From: DATBSL01 sp964561785
GTDB taxonomy: Bacteria; Acidobacteriota; Vicinamibacteria; Fen-336
NCBI GenBank assembly: GCA_964561785.1
Contig: CAZLRF010000024.1
Location: 1-64,000, forward strand
Length of the DNA: 64,000 nt
Direction of reading: 5' to 3'
Shown one piece after another: positions 1-7,929 of the stretch (position 1 is the first letter of the stretch; each line of letters opens with the position of its first letter). Made by a program: the position numbers and the translations under genes. The notes beneath the pieces were generated by a model. It saw nothing but the letters and a program-made list of their open reading frames with translations. It was not told where the DNA came from and made no database searches.

Positions 1-69
1 CTTTTTCACCGACCACCCGGGGATCGCGGCCGCGGCGCGCTGAAGCGCCGATCAGTCCGTGCGCCCGGA

Positions 70-119
70 CGGGCTCACGACTCCCGCCAAGGCGTGCGGG
101 CATGGCCTTGGCGAGCCCG
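70..119 (-). terminator. Two-tiered hairpin downstream of tRNA-Sec
   Basis: An inner perfect 9-bp stem (CGCCAAGGC at 85-93 with GCCTTGGCG at 105-113) sits inside an outer 6-bp stem (70-75 with 114-119). It begins 8 bases past the tRNA-Sec 3' end in the minus direction. No T-tract follows, so it may be a processing or termination structure rather than a classical intrinsic terminator. Confidence 0.4.
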
Positions 120-126
120 GCACGGT

Positions 127-225
127 TGGCGGAAGCGGGTGGGAATCGAACCCACCGCTCCGGGGGTCAGCCCGGAGCCGGACGGCTTTGAAGGCCGCGC
201 AGGTCACCAGACCCGAATCGCTTCC
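127..225 (-). tRNA. selC: tRNA-Sec (anticodon TCA)
   Basis: Read on the minus strand, this folds as a selenocysteine tRNA. It starts GGAAGCG, has an extended acceptor arm pairing with CGCTTCC, a long variable arm, and an anticodon loop CTTCAAA with TCA complementary to UGA (anticodon at 189-191). G73 and CCA are encoded (127-130), as in E. coli selC, whose 5' GGAAG and 3' CTTCCGCCA ends it matches. The length is 99 bases with CCA. It implies that the organism decodes some UGA codons as selenocysteine using SelA, SelB and SelD, none of which lie in this window. Identification rests on sequence and fold by eye. Confidence 0.95.
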
Positions 226-269
226 TCTGCGGACCCAAGGACACCACGAAACGGGCCTGGGCGGCAAAT

Positions 270-298
270 AGTTCACAATCTTTTCAGAACCAAGTCAA
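270..298 (-). promoter_or_regulatory. Possible promoter for tRNA-Sec
   Basis: On the minus strand TTGACT (298-293) is followed after 17 bases by TGAACT (275-270). The -35 is close to consensus and the -10 is weak. A start near 262 would give a leader of about 37 bases before the tRNA. The surrounding 265-315 stretch is distinctly more AT-rich than the rest of the window, and also carries TATATC (309-314) on the plus strand that could serve the fasciclin gene. Confidence 0.4.
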
Positions 299-451
299 GG
301 TCTTTTCGTATATCAGCCCAGCAGGGTTGGTTCACCCCGGGACCGGCAGGGCCGGTCCGGCTCCTCCGGCTCGCGCCCGGCCGGGGAAGAGGGGTCGACC
401 CGCAACGGGCGCCATCGCAATCGTCCCCACCCGAAACGAGGAGATCGAAGA

Positions 452-937
452 ATGAAGAAGATGAAGATGCTGGCTCTCGCGGCCGCGATCGCGGTCGCGT
501 CGCTCCCCGCCCTCGCCGCCGCGGACAGCTACAAGGGCAAGGACATCGTCGACACCGCGGTCGCCGCGGGCAGCTTCAAGACGCTCGCCTCCGCGCTCAC
601 CGCGGCCGGCCTGATCGACACGCTCAAGGGGCCCGGCCCGTTCACCGTGTTCGCCCCCACGGACGAGGCGTTCGCGAAGATCCCCAAGGCCGACCTCGAC
701 GCGCTCCTCGCGGACAAGGCGAAGCTCACGAAGGTCCTCACCTACCACGTCGTGCCGGGCAAGGTGATGGCGGCGGACGTGGTGAAGCTCAAGGAGGCGA
801 AGACGGTCGAGGGGCAGATGGTGAAGATCGACGCCTCGAGCGGCGTGAAGATCAACGGCGCGAACGTGATCAAGGCCGACGTCGCAGCCTCGAACGGGGT
901 CATCCACGTGATCGACTCCGTCATCCTTCCGCGGTAG
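452..937 (+). CDS. Secreted fasciclin (FAS1) domain protein
   Basis: A 161-residue single-domain FAS1 protein. Residues 1-24 are a signal peptide (MKKMK, then an Ala/Leu-rich core ending ALAAA). The FAS1 fold fills residues 30-160, with the family motifs FTVFAPTDEAF (64-74), YHVVPGK (98-104) and NGVIHVIDSVILP (148-160). FAS1 proteins are adhesive or extracellular proteins with no known catalysis, so the likely place is periplasm or cell surface. ACGAGGAG (436-443) lies 8 bases before the ATG and supports this start. The gene stands alone and is followed by a strong hairpin. Confidence 0.93.
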   Translation: MKKMKMLALAAAIAVASLPALAAADSYKGKDIVDTAVAAGSFKTLASALTAAGLIDTLKGPGPFTVFAPTDEAFAKIPKADLDALLADKAKLTKVLTYHVVPGKVMAADVVKLKEAKTVEGQMVKIDASSGVKINGANVIKADVAASNGVIHVIDSVILPR

Positions 938-960
938 GTCTCTCCCCCGCCTTCGTCCGG

Positions 961-990
961 CGCCCCCGGGACATCCCGGTCCCGGGGGCG
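961..990 (+). terminator. Strong GC hairpin after the fasciclin gene
   Basis: CGCCCCCGGGAC (961-972) pairs perfectly over 12 bp with GTCCCGGGGGCG (979-990) around a six-base loop. It lies 24 bases after the fasciclin stop. There is no T-run, which is common for terminators in very GC-rich genomes. Confidence 0.6.
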
Positions 991-1055
991 TCGCGCTTGT
1001 GGGGAGGTTTTGCCGAGCCTGCGGTAGAATGTCGCCCGGGAGAGCGAGCGGACCG

Positions 1056-2024
1056 ATGGCGCAGAAGGAGGACGGCGGGGAGAGTGGAGCGTGGCTGTCG
1101 ATCGGCGCCCTGTCCCGGGCGACCGGGATCGCGGTCGAGACCCTTCGCACCTGGGAAGCGCGTTACGGATTCCCGGTCCCCGAGAGAAAGCCCTCCGGTC
1201 ACCGCGTGTATCCACTGGCCGCGGTCCCCCGCCTGAGGCGCATCGCGCAAGCGCTCGCTCTCGGACATCGCGCCGGCCAGGTGGTCGCCGCGTCGGACGA
1301 GTCGCTGTCGCGCCTCCTCGAGAGCAGCGCCGGAGCGCCGGCCGCGGCCCCGGCGCCCGTTCTTTCCGCCCTTCCCTCGGCGGAGGACCTGCCCGCCGTC
1401 CTGCGCCTCGTGAAAGCGTTCGACGGGGAGCGCCTCACCCGGCTCTTCCTCGCCGAGTGGGGGCGCATGGGACCGGTCGAGTTCCTCGAGTCGCGCGTCG
1501 GTCCCCTCGTGCGGGCGGTCGGCGAGGGCTGGGAGCGGAACGAGCTCGAGATCCGTCACGAGCACTTCCTCTCCGAGCGGATCGGCGACCTCCTTCGCTC
1601 GCTGCGCCTGCCGCTCGAGGAGAGGGCCTCCGGCCCCCTCGTCGTCTTCGCCACGCTGCCCGGCGAGGCTCACGCCCTCGGCCTCCAGATGTCCGCCCTC
1701 GTCCTCGCCGCCGCGGGGTGCCGGGTCCTCTACGTGGGCACCGAGGTGCCGCCGCCGCAGGTGGCGTCGCTCGCCCGCGACCTCTCGGCGCGGGCGGTGG
1801 CGGTGAGCGTCTCCTCGGCCACGAAGGGTCCGGCGAGCGCCGCGGCCGTGCGGCGCCTGCGCGAGGCGCTGCCCCGGCGGGTGGCCCTGCTGGTCGGGGG
1901 GGAGGGCGCACCCGCGGCACGGTCCGGGATCGAGGTCTTCACGGACCTGCGCGCCCTCGACGCGTGGGGCCGGAGGCTCGCCGCGGGCCTCCCGGTCGGG
2001 GCCCCGGCCCGGGCCGAGGCATGA
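1056..2024 (+). CDS. MerR-family regulator with B12-binding domain (CarH/LitR-like)
   Basis: A 322-residue regulator. A MerR-type helix-turn-helix occupies residues 13-75 (SIGALSRATGIAVETLRTWE, then RYGFP). Next come a helical B12-cap and a Rossmann-like cobalamin-binding domain. The CarH signatures are visible: W-x9-EH (W159, E169, H170) in the cap, and E-x-H-x2-G (E204, H206, G209), whose His is the expected lower cobalt ligand. Family members are light-sensing repressors using adenosylcobalamin. The residue just after W159 is Glu, not the His that forms the bis-His photoproduct in Thermus CarH, so the light response may differ. I chose ATG 1056 because GGGAGAG precedes it and the family N-terminus fits; TAGAAT (1025-1030) may be the -10. 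No carotenoid or photolyase gene is adjacent. Confidence 0.85.
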   Translation: MAQKEDGGESGAWLSIGALSRATGIAVETLRTWEARYGFPVPERKPSGHRVYPLAAVPRLRRIAQALALGHRAGQVVAASDESLSRLLESSAGAPAAAPAPVLSALPSAEDLPAVLRLVKAFDGERLTRLFLAEWGRMGPVEFLESRVGPLVRAVGEGWERNELEIRHEHFLSERIGDLLRSLRLPLEERASGPLVVFATLPGEAHALGLQMSALVLAAAGCRVLYVGTEVPPPQVASLARDLSARAVAVSVSSATKGPASAAAVRRLREALPRRVALLVGGEGAPAARSGIEVFTDLRALDAWGRRLAAGLPVGAPARAEA

Positions 2025-2100
2025 CCGCCGTCATGGTGCCGGCGGTGCGAGCGTGGCATCCTCGGTCCGACGGGAGGCCCACGGCCTCCGCGGAGGGACG

Positions 2101-2349
2101 ATGAGCTCGACCGAGACCCCGATCCGGACCCTCGACATCCGGGCGATGGGCGCCTGCGCCGACCGCAAGGCCGCGGTGCTCGCGACGTTCGACGGCTTGC
2201 GCCCCGGCGACAGCCTGTACGTCGTGAACGACCACGTCCCGAACGGCCTGCGCCGCCACTTCGAGGAGCAGCGGCCGGGGACCTTCGAGTGGCAGCTGGT
2301 CGAGCCGGGCCCCGAGGTCTTCCGGGTCGAGATCCGCCGCACCCGGTAG
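2101..2349 (+). CDS. DUF2249 domain protein
   Basis: An 82-residue protein that is a single DUF2249 domain, a small TusA/SirA-like fold. Family-typical stretches are visible: LDIRAMGACADRKAAVL, FDGLRPGDSLYVVNDH and FEWQLVEPGPEVFRVEI. The biochemical function is unknown. Family members often sit beside Crp/Fnr regulators and nitric-oxide or oxygen-response genes, and a Crp/Fnr gene starts 17 bases after this one. The start is set by GGAGGGACG directly upstream of the ATG. An in-frame upstream ATG at 2053 would add residues unlike the family. Confidence 0.8.
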   Translation: MSSTETPIRTLDIRAMGACADRKAAVLATFDGLRPGDSLYVVNDHVPNGLRRHFEEQRPGTFEWQLVEPGPEVFRVEIRRTR

Positions 2350-2351
2350 GC

Positions 2352-2357
2352 TATCAT
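2352..2357 (+). promoter_or_regulatory. -10-like hexamer TATCAT close to Crp start
   Basis: TATCAT ends 9 bases before the ATG at 2367. If used as a -10, transcription would begin almost at the start codon and give a near-leaderless mRNA for the Crp/Fnr gene. No convincing -35 is seen. Confidence 0.35.
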
Positions 2358-2366
2358 TCGGGGGCG

Positions 2367-3053
2367 ATGGCCTCCGTCGAGGAGCTGCTCCGGAGCAGCA
2401 CGCTCTACCGGAACCTCTCGGGAGAGGACCAGAAGAGGCTCGCCGCCGTCTCGCTCGCCCGCACCTACGAGAAGGGCGAGACGCTGTTCGCGGAGGGCGA
2501 CCCCCCCGACTTCCTGGTCACGATCGCGAGCGGGAGGGTCAAGGTCGTCAAGACGATCCCTTCCGGCAAGGAGATCATCCTCGAGATCTTCGGCCCCGGC
2601 GACCCCGTGGGTGCCGTCGTCGCCTACGAGGGTCGCCCCTACCCCGCCTCCGCCGTCGCGATCGAGCGCTCCGAGTGCATCCTCGTGCGGCGCAACGAGT
2701 TCTTCGCGCTGTTCGAGCGGCACCCCTCGCTCGTCCGGGGCTTCCTCACCGGCATGGCCCAGAGGATCGTCGAGCTGACCCGCCGCATCCCCGAGGTGGC
2801 GGGCGGCCGCGTCGAGACCCGCTTCGCCCACCTGTTCCTCAAGCTCGCGGACCGGATGGGTCGCCACCGCGCCGACGGCCGATTCGTGCCCCTCCCGCTC
2901 TCCCGCCAGGAGCTCGCCGACCTCGCCGGCACCACCATCGAGACGGCGATCCGCATCATGAGCCGCTGGGGCAAGGAGGGGATCGTCCTGACCGAGCGGG
3001 ACGGCTTCCTCGTCAAGGACCGGGCGGCCCTCGAGCGCCTGGCGGAGGCCTGA
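2367..3053 (+). CDS. Crp/Fnr-family transcriptional regulator
   Basis: A 228-residue regulator with a cyclic-nucleotide-binding beta-roll at about residues 10-125 and a Crp-type winged helix at about 150-225. The recognition region reads SRQELADLAGTTIETAIRIM; the conserved E and R of the FNR-type reading head are present. No N-terminal cysteine cluster is seen, so it is not an Fe-S FNR. The ligand cannot be told from the sequence. The start at ATG 2367 follows GGGGGCG. Together with the DUF2249 gene upstream and the cNMP-GGDEF gene downstream it forms a small signalling group on one strand. Confidence 0.9.
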   Translation: MASVEELLRSSTLYRNLSGEDQKRLAAVSLARTYEKGETLFAEGDPPDFLVTIASGRVKVVKTIPSGKEIILEIFGPGDPVGAVVAYEGRPYPASAVAIERSECILVRRNEFFALFERHPSLVRGFLTGMAQRIVELTRRIPEVAGGRVETRFAHLFLKLADRMGRHRADGRFVPLPLSRQELADLAGTTIETAIRIMSRWGKEGIVLTERDGFLVKDRAALERLAEA

Positions 3054-3058
3054 GGCGG

Positions 3059-4153
3059 TTGGACCGGACCGAGCGACTCGCGGTTCTGCGCCGGGCGGGG
3101 ATCTTCGCCGCCCTCTCCGACACCGAGATCGACGGCCTCCTTCCCGCGTGCCGCGAGCTGTCCCTCGCTCCCGGCCAGGCCCTCTGCCACGAGGGCGAGG
3201 AGGGCCGCGCGATGTACGTGGTCCTCTCCGGCAACCTCGTGGTGTCGAAGGCGGGCAAGCAGGTCGCGGTGGGGCGCCCGGGGGACTGCTTCGGCGAGAT
3301 GGCCCTCATCGAGAGCCGCGAGCGGGCGGCCACCCTGCGGGCGCTCGACGAAACGCTCGTGCTCGAGATCCCGGAGTCCGCGTTCCGCGAGCGCCTGGCC
3401 GGCCACCCGGGCGCGCTGATGGCCCTCCTGCGCGTGTTCTCGGAGCGCTCGCGGCGCGACCTCGACTCGCTCGTGTCCGTCAACCTCAAGCTCATCGCCC
3501 AGGCGGAGGAGATGGACCGGCAGAACCGCGAGCTGCAGGAGACGCGCCGTCAGCTCGAGCAGCGCAACCGCGACCTCGAGCGCCTCTCCGCCCTCGACAC
3601 GCTCACCCAGATCGCGAACCGGCGCCGCTTCGACGCGGTGCTGCGCCAGGAGTGGCGGCGCGCGGTGCGCGACGAGTCGGCGATCTCGCTGCTGTTCTGC
3701 GACATCGACTACTTCAAGCGCTTCAACGACTCCTACGGCCACCAGGCGGGCGACGAGTGCCTCGTCCGGGTGGCCCAGGCGATGGAGGAGGCGCTCAACC
3801 GGCCCGCCGACCTCGTGGCGCGCTACGGGGGCGAGGAGTTCGTGGCCCTCCTCGTGGACACCGACATGGGCGGCGCCCGGATGCTGGCCGAGCGCATGCG
3901 CGCGCGGGTCGAGGGCCTGCGGATCGAGAACCGCGAGTCGGACGTCGGACCGCACCTCACGGTGAGCCTCGGCGTCGCGACGATCGTGCCCCGGCCCGCC
4001 GACCGCCCCGAGGACCTCGTCGACCTCGCCGACCGGGCCCTCTACGCGGCCAAGCAGGGCGGGCGCAACCGCGTGGCCGCGTCGGACGGGCTGCCCGCCC
4101 CCGGGGCCCCGCCTACGTCCACCGGAACAGGCGAAGGCCGAGAGCGAGGCTGA
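3059..4153 (+). CDS. cNMP-binding domain diguanylate cyclase
   Basis: About 364 residues. A cyclic-nucleotide-binding domain (residues ~10-125, with GDCFGEMALIESRERAATLRA as the phosphate-binding cassette) is joined by a short coiled coil (~145-175) to a GGDEF domain (~180-345). The active-site motif is RYGGEEF, with an RxxD inhibitory I-site (RPAD) correctly spaced upstream. It should therefore make c-di-GMP with product inhibition, controlled by binding at the N-terminal domain. I take the TTG at 3059 as start: it is 5 bases after the Crp stop and has GGAGG upstream. The 3' end overlaps the convergent ABC permease gene by 41 bases. Confidence 0.85.
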   Translation: MDRTERLAVLRRAGIFAALSDTEIDGLLPACRELSLAPGQALCHEGEEGRAMYVVLSGNLVVSKAGKQVAVGRPGDCFGEMALIESRERAATLRALDETLVLEIPESAFRERLAGHPGALMALLRVFSERSRRDLDSLVSVNLKLIAQAEEMDRQNRELQETRRQLEQRNRDLERLSALDTLTQIANRRRFDAVLRQEWRRAVRDESAISLLFCDIDYFKRFNDSYGHQAGDECLVRVAQAMEEALNRPADLVARYGGEEFVALLVDTDMGGARMLAERMRARVEGLRIENRESDVGPHLTVSLGVATIVPRPADRPEDLVDLADRALYAAKQGGRNRVAASDGLPAPGAPPTSTGTGEGRERG

Positions 4154-5171
4154 TCCCGCCCCACGCGGCGAGGACGGCGATCCTCGGCCACTGCGAGACG
4201 AGGTCGCTCCCGTCGAGCACGACCGCCCGCAGCGCGTCGTTGAGGGCGGTCAAGGGCAGGAGGCGCAGGACGCCCCGCACCGGCTGCGGGAAGCGCTCGA
4301 CCGAGAAGAAGACCCCCGACCCGACGAACATCGGCATCATCACCAGGTTCATCAGGCCGCTCACCGTCTCGATCTTCTGCGCACGGCAGGCCACCGCGAG
4401 GCCCAGCCCGGCGAAGCTGGCCGCGCCGAGGAGGCTCACCGCCGCCACCGCCGCGATCGAGCCGCGCACGGGCACGTCGAGGACGAGGGCGGCGAAGCCC
4501 AGCAGCACCCCCACCTCGAGGAAGGTCGAGACGACCCGCGTCGCCATGAGGGACGCCATGAAGTCGAACGGCCGCATCGGCGTCGCGAGCAGGCGCTTCA
4601 GCAGCTTCTTGATCCTCATGTCCACGAGGGCGAAGCCCACGCCCCACATGCCGGCGCTCATGAGGTTCATGCCCACGAGCCCCGGCACCAGGAAGTCCAC
4701 GTAGCGGCCTCCCGGCTCGCGGCGCTCGACGAGGCGGCTCGACACCGGGTCGGTGCGGCCGGCCGCGCGCTGCAGCGCGTCGTCGACGCGGGCGCGGGCG
4801 ACGGCGCTCTCGGGCCGGCTCGGGTCGATCCGGTACTCGACCTCGGGGCCGCCCGCCCCGGGCGGCACGACCACCACGTCGGCCCGGCCCCGGCGAAGGG
4901 CCCTCTCCGCCTCGGCCTCCCCGGCGAGCTCCGCGTCCACGAGGGGCGCAGCGCGCAAGGCGACGAGGACGGCCTCCGCCCCGGGACCGGTCACCACGGC
5001 CGCCCGCGACGGCTCGGCCGGCCGGCTGCGGAACGCGACCGCGAGGGCCCCCGAGAGGAGCACGGGGAACACGAACGCCCAGAACAGCACCTCCGGCTCG
5101 CGCCAGCCTTCGCGGAGGCGGGCCAGGAAGAGCGCCACGAAGCCGCGCCGGCGCGCGCGCCACTCACTCAT
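4113..5171 (-). CDS. ABC-2 type exporter permease
   Basis: A 352-residue membrane protein of the ABC-2 permease family. It has one N-terminal transmembrane helix (about 27-47), a large extracytoplasmic domain of about 100 residues, then five C-terminal helices. The later part (FLVPGLVGMNLMSAGMWGVG and MNLVMMPMFVGSGVFF) is typical of NatB/YbhR-like exporters. Its ATG overlaps the stop of the ATPase gene by 8 bases, so the two are co-translated halves of one exporter. The substrate is unknown. Confidence 0.88.
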   Translation of the reverse strand: MSEWRARRRGFVALFLARLREGWREPEVLFWAFVFPVLLSGALAVAFRSRPAEPSRAAVVTGPGAEAVLVALRAAPLVDAELAGEAEAERALRRGRADVVVVPPGAGGPEVEYRIDPSRPESAVARARVDDALQRAAGRTDPVSSRLVERREPGGRYVDFLVPGLVGMNLMSAGMWGVGFALVDMRIKKLLKRLLATPMRPFDFMASLMATRVVSTFLEVGVLLGFAALVLDVPVRGSIAAVAAVSLLGAASFAGLGLAVACRAQKIETVSGLMNLVMMPMFVGSGVFFSVERFPQPVRGVLRLLPLTALNDALRAVVLDGSDLVSQWPRIAVLAAWGGISLALGLRLFRWT

Positions 5172-6108
5172 CGCGCAGGTGCCTCCCGGTGAGCGAGACG
5201 AACACGTCCTCGAGGCTCGCGTGGCGCGTGGCGAGGCTCGAGAGGGCGAGCCCGCGCGCCCCCACCCGCTCGAGGAGGGCCGGCACCGCCACGTGCGGCT
5301 CGGCCACGGTCAGGACGAGGTGGTCCGCCTCCGCGTGGACCGAGCGGACCGAGGGAAGCGAGGCGAGCTCCTCCGGCCGCAGGGGCGACACGGCGGCGCT
5401 GTCGGTGGCGATCTCGACCACGTGGTCGCCCCCGAGCGTGCGGATGAGACCGCGCGGGGTGCCCTCGGCGATGACGAGGCCGCGGTCGACGACGACCAGG
5501 CGGTCGCACAGCTTCTCCGCCTCGTCCATGTAGTGCGTGGTCAGGACCACGGTCCGGCCCCGTCGCTTGAGGTCCGTCACGATGTCCCACACCTGTCGGC
5601 GCGACTGCGGGTCGAGGCCGGTCGTGGGCTCGTCGAGGAAGAGCAGCTCCGGGTCCCCCACGAGCGCGCACGCGAGGGCGAGCCTCTGCTTCTGGCCGCC
5701 GGAGAGAGTCCCCACGCGGGCACGGAGCTTCTCCTCGAGGCCGACGTCCCGCACCACGTCGCGCGCCTCGCGGCCCGAGCGGTAGAGCGCCCGGAACAGC
5801 TCGGCCGTCTCTCCCACCTCGAGCTTCTCCGGCAGCACCGTCTGCTGCAGACAGCAGCCGAGCCGCTCCCGGATCTCCTGGTCTTCGCCCCTCCCCCAGC
5901 GGCGGCCGAGCACCTCGACGTCCCCCGAGGTGGCCGGGAGCAGCCCCTCGAGGATCTCGACGGTGGTCGTCTTCCCCGCGCCGTTCGGCCCGAGGAGGCC
6001 GAAGCACTCCCCCGCCGCGATCTCGAAGGAGAGGCCGCGCACCGCCTCGACCGGCCCGTAGCTCTTGCGCAGCTCGCGGACCGCGACCGCGGGACGGCCC
6101 GGCGTCAC
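5164..6108 (-). CDS. ABC transporter ATP-binding protein
   Basis: A 314-residue ATPase, partner of the permease at 4113-5171. Walker A GPNGAGKTT, Q-loop CCLQQTVLPE, signature LSGGQKQRL, Walker B LLFLDEPTTG and the switch His in TTHYMDEAE are all intact. A C-terminal DUF4162-like extension (about 225-310) is usual for drug or antibiotic exporters of this type. The start is GTG 6108: its GTGA overlaps the stop of the upstream lipoprotein gene by 4 bases. The frame stays open far upstream, but that part has no homology-like content. Confidence 0.92.
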   Translation of the reverse strand: MTPGRPAVAVRELRKSYGPVEAVRGLSFEIAAGECFGLLGPNGAGKTTTVEILEGLLPATSGDVEVLGRRWGRGEDQEIRERLGCCLQQTVLPEKLEVGETAELFRALYRSGREARDVVRDVGLEEKLRARVGTLSGGQKQRLALACALVGDPELLFLDEPTTGLDPQSRRQVWDIVTDLKRRGRTVVLTTHYMDEAEKLCDRLVVVDRGLVIAEGTPRGLIRTLGGDHVVEIATDSAAVSPLRPEELASLPSVRSVHAEADHLVLTVAEPHVAVPALLERVGARGLALSSLATRHASLEDVFVSLTGRHLRDE

Positions 6109-6665
6109 AGCAGCCGCTCGATCCGGGCGGAGGTGCGCAGCCGCGCGAGGAGCGCGTCGGGGTCGCGGCCTGCGCGCCTCTCCCCGTCGAGCAGCGCCTC
6201 GACGGTGAGCTGGGCCCGCAGCTCGCCGCGCAGCGCGCGCTCGTCGAGACCCTGGCCCGCGAGGAACTCCGCCCACGCCTGCTCGTCCCGGTGCTCCCGG
6301 CGCATCTGGTCGAAGGCCCACTCCACCTCGCGCGAGTCGGCCTCGACCCCGCGCGCGATCGCCTCCTGCAGGAGCAGCTCGCGGTCGACGTACTTCTCGA
6401 GCGCGCGCCGCAGCGCCTCGGGCTTCTTCGCGTCGCGCTCGGCCACCGAGATCCGGTCGAGCTCGGCCTTGGCGAGGGCGAGGATCTGCTGGATGTGGAT
6501 GGGCCGGCCGTCGACCCGCGCCACGACGTCGGGAACGGGGCTCGGCAGCGGCCGCGCGAGCTCGGCCGGCCCCGGGGTGGCCGAGCCGCCCGGGCCCGTG
6601 GCGGGCCGGGAGCAGGAGGCGAGGGCGAGGGCGACGAGGACCGGCACGGCGCGGGGTGCTCTCAT
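6105..6665 (-). CDS. SurA-N-like lipoprotein chaperone
   Basis: A 186-residue protein. Residues 1-18 form a lipoprotein signal with lipobox LASC (Cys18). The rest resembles the helical N-terminal domain of SurA/PpiD-type peptidyl-prolyl isomerases: ARVDGRPIHIQQIL, then YVDRELLLQEAIARG. No parvulin PPIase domain follows, so it would act as a chaperone-like or assembly factor rather than an isomerase. It is the first gene of an operon with the ABC exporter below it, coupled through a GTGA overlap, so a role in exporter or substrate folding is a fair guess. Confidence 0.7.
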   Translation of the reverse strand: MRAPRAVPVLVALALASCSRPATGPGGSATPGPAELARPLPSPVPDVVARVDGRPIHIQQILALAKAELDRISVAERDAKKPEALRRALEKYVDRELLLQEAIARGVEADSREVEWAFDQMRREHRDEQAWAEFLAGQGLDERALRGELRAQLTVEALLDGERRAGRDPDALLARLRTSARIERLL

Positions 6666-6726
6666 GTCGTCTCGGGCGACAGGCTAAGGCGCTCCCGCGG
6701 GCCGAGTCAAACCGGCCGGGCTGGAT

Positions 6727-6732
6727 TACGAT
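6727..6732 (+). promoter_or_regulatory. -10-like hexamer TACGAT close to aminotransferase start
   Basis: TACGAT ends 9 bases before the ATG at 6742, another case where the likely transcript start would fall at or next to the start codon. The opposite-strand lipoprotein gene starts at 6665, so 6666-6741 is a divergent promoter region. Confidence 0.3.
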
Positions 6733-6741
6733 GCCCGGCCG

Positions 6742-7908
6742 ATGTTCTCCGAGCGCGCCACGTTCGACCTGCGGCCGAACCGCCTGTCCGCCCGGCTCGC
6801 CGAGCGGCGTGCGCAACGCCGGGGGTTCCTCGACCTGACCGAGTCGAACCCGACCCGGGCGGGCCTCGCGTGCCCGCCGGACCTGCTCGCCCTGCTGGCC
6901 GCGGCCGAGTCCCGCCGCTACGAGCCCGTGCCCCTCGGCCTCGCGTCCGCGCGGGAGGCGGTCGCCGCGGACTTCGCGCGCCGCGGCTTCCCGGTCGGGG
7001 CGGACCGCATCCTGCTCACCGCGAGCACGAGCGAGGCCTACGCCTTCCTCTTCAAGCTGCTCTGCGACCCCGGCGACGAGGTGCTCGTCCCGCGGCCGGG
7101 GTACCCGCTGTTCGACTTCCTCGCGCGGCTCGAGTCCGTGCGCCTCGCGAGCTACCCCTGCGCCCACGACGGGAAGTGGCACGTGGACCTCCCGGCGCTG
7201 CGCGGCGCCCTCGGGCCGAGGACCCGCGCGGTCGTGGTCGTCAACCCGAACAACCCGACCGGGGCGTTCCTGGACGCGGACGAGCGCGACGCCCTCCTCG
7301 CCCTGTGCGCCGAGCGCGGCCTCGCGGTCGTCGCCGACGAGGTCTTCGCCGACTTCGCCTTCCGCGAGGACCCCCGCCGCGCCGCGAGCCTCGCCGCGGA
7401 CTCTCCCGCTCTCGTCTTCTCCCTGGGCGGGCTGTCGAAGAGCTGCGGCCTGCCCCAGCTCAAGCTGGCCTGGACCGCGGTCACCGGTCCCCCGGCCCTC
7501 GTCCGCGCCGCCCTCGCCCGGCTCGAGGTCGTGGCCGACACGTACCTCTCCGTGGCGACCCCCGTGCAGGCCGCCCTGCCCGGGATCCTCGCCCGCCGCG
7601 AGGAGCTCGCGGCCCCGATCCGCGCCCGGGTCCGCGCGAACCTCGAGGCGCTGCGCCGCGCGATCGCGCCCGGCTCGCCCGCGACCCTCCTCGAGCCCGA
7701 GGGCGGCTGGTCCGCCGTCCTGCGCGTCCCGGCCACCGTCCCGGAGGAGGAGCGCGCCCTGCGCCTGCTCGACGAGCGCGACGTGCTCGTCCACCCCGGC
7801 TACTTCTTCGACTTCCCGCGCGAGGCGTACCTCGTGCTGAGCCTGCTGCCCCCGCCCGCCGAGTTCACCGACGGGGTCTCGCGGGTGCTCGCCGACGCCG
7901 TGCTATAA
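6742..7908 (+). CDS. Pyridoxal-phosphate aminotransferase, class I/II
   Basis: A 388-residue fold-type I aminotransferase. Conserved features in order: the substrate-loop stretch LTESNPTR (about 32-39), the glycine-rich TASTSEAY, VVNPNNPTGAF with the Asn that binds PLP, ADEVFADF with the ring-stacking Asp, and SLGGLSKSCGLP with the Schiff-base lysine. A C-terminal Arg for the alpha-carboxylate is plausible near the end. The specific amino acid cannot be told. The SDR gene starts 21 bases downstream, so the two are probably co-transcribed. Confidence 0.88.
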   Translation: MFSERATFDLRPNRLSARLAERRAQRRGFLDLTESNPTRAGLACPPDLLALLAAAESRRYEPVPLGLASAREAVAADFARRGFPVGADRILLTASTSEAYAFLFKLLCDPGDEVLVPRPGYPLFDFLARLESVRLASYPCAHDGKWHVDLPALRGALGPRTRAVVVVNPNNPTGAFLDADERDALLALCAERGLAVVADEVFADFAFREDPRRAASLAADSPALVFSLGGLSKSCGLPQLKLAWTAVTGPPALVRAALARLEVVADTYLSVATPVQAALPGILARREELAAPIRARVRANLEALRRAIAPGSPATLLEPEGGWSAVLRVPATVPEEERALRLLDERDVLVHPGYFFDFPREAYLVLSLLPPPAEFTDGVSRVLADAVL

Positions 7909-7929
7909 CCGGCGAGGAGGCTCCCGCAG

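Noticed and set aside
6109..7794. Upstream extension of the ABC ATPase frame to a start near 7794
   Set aside because: The extension is opposite the aminotransferase and lipoprotein genes and has no domain; the GTGA overlap at 6105-6108 fixes the real start.
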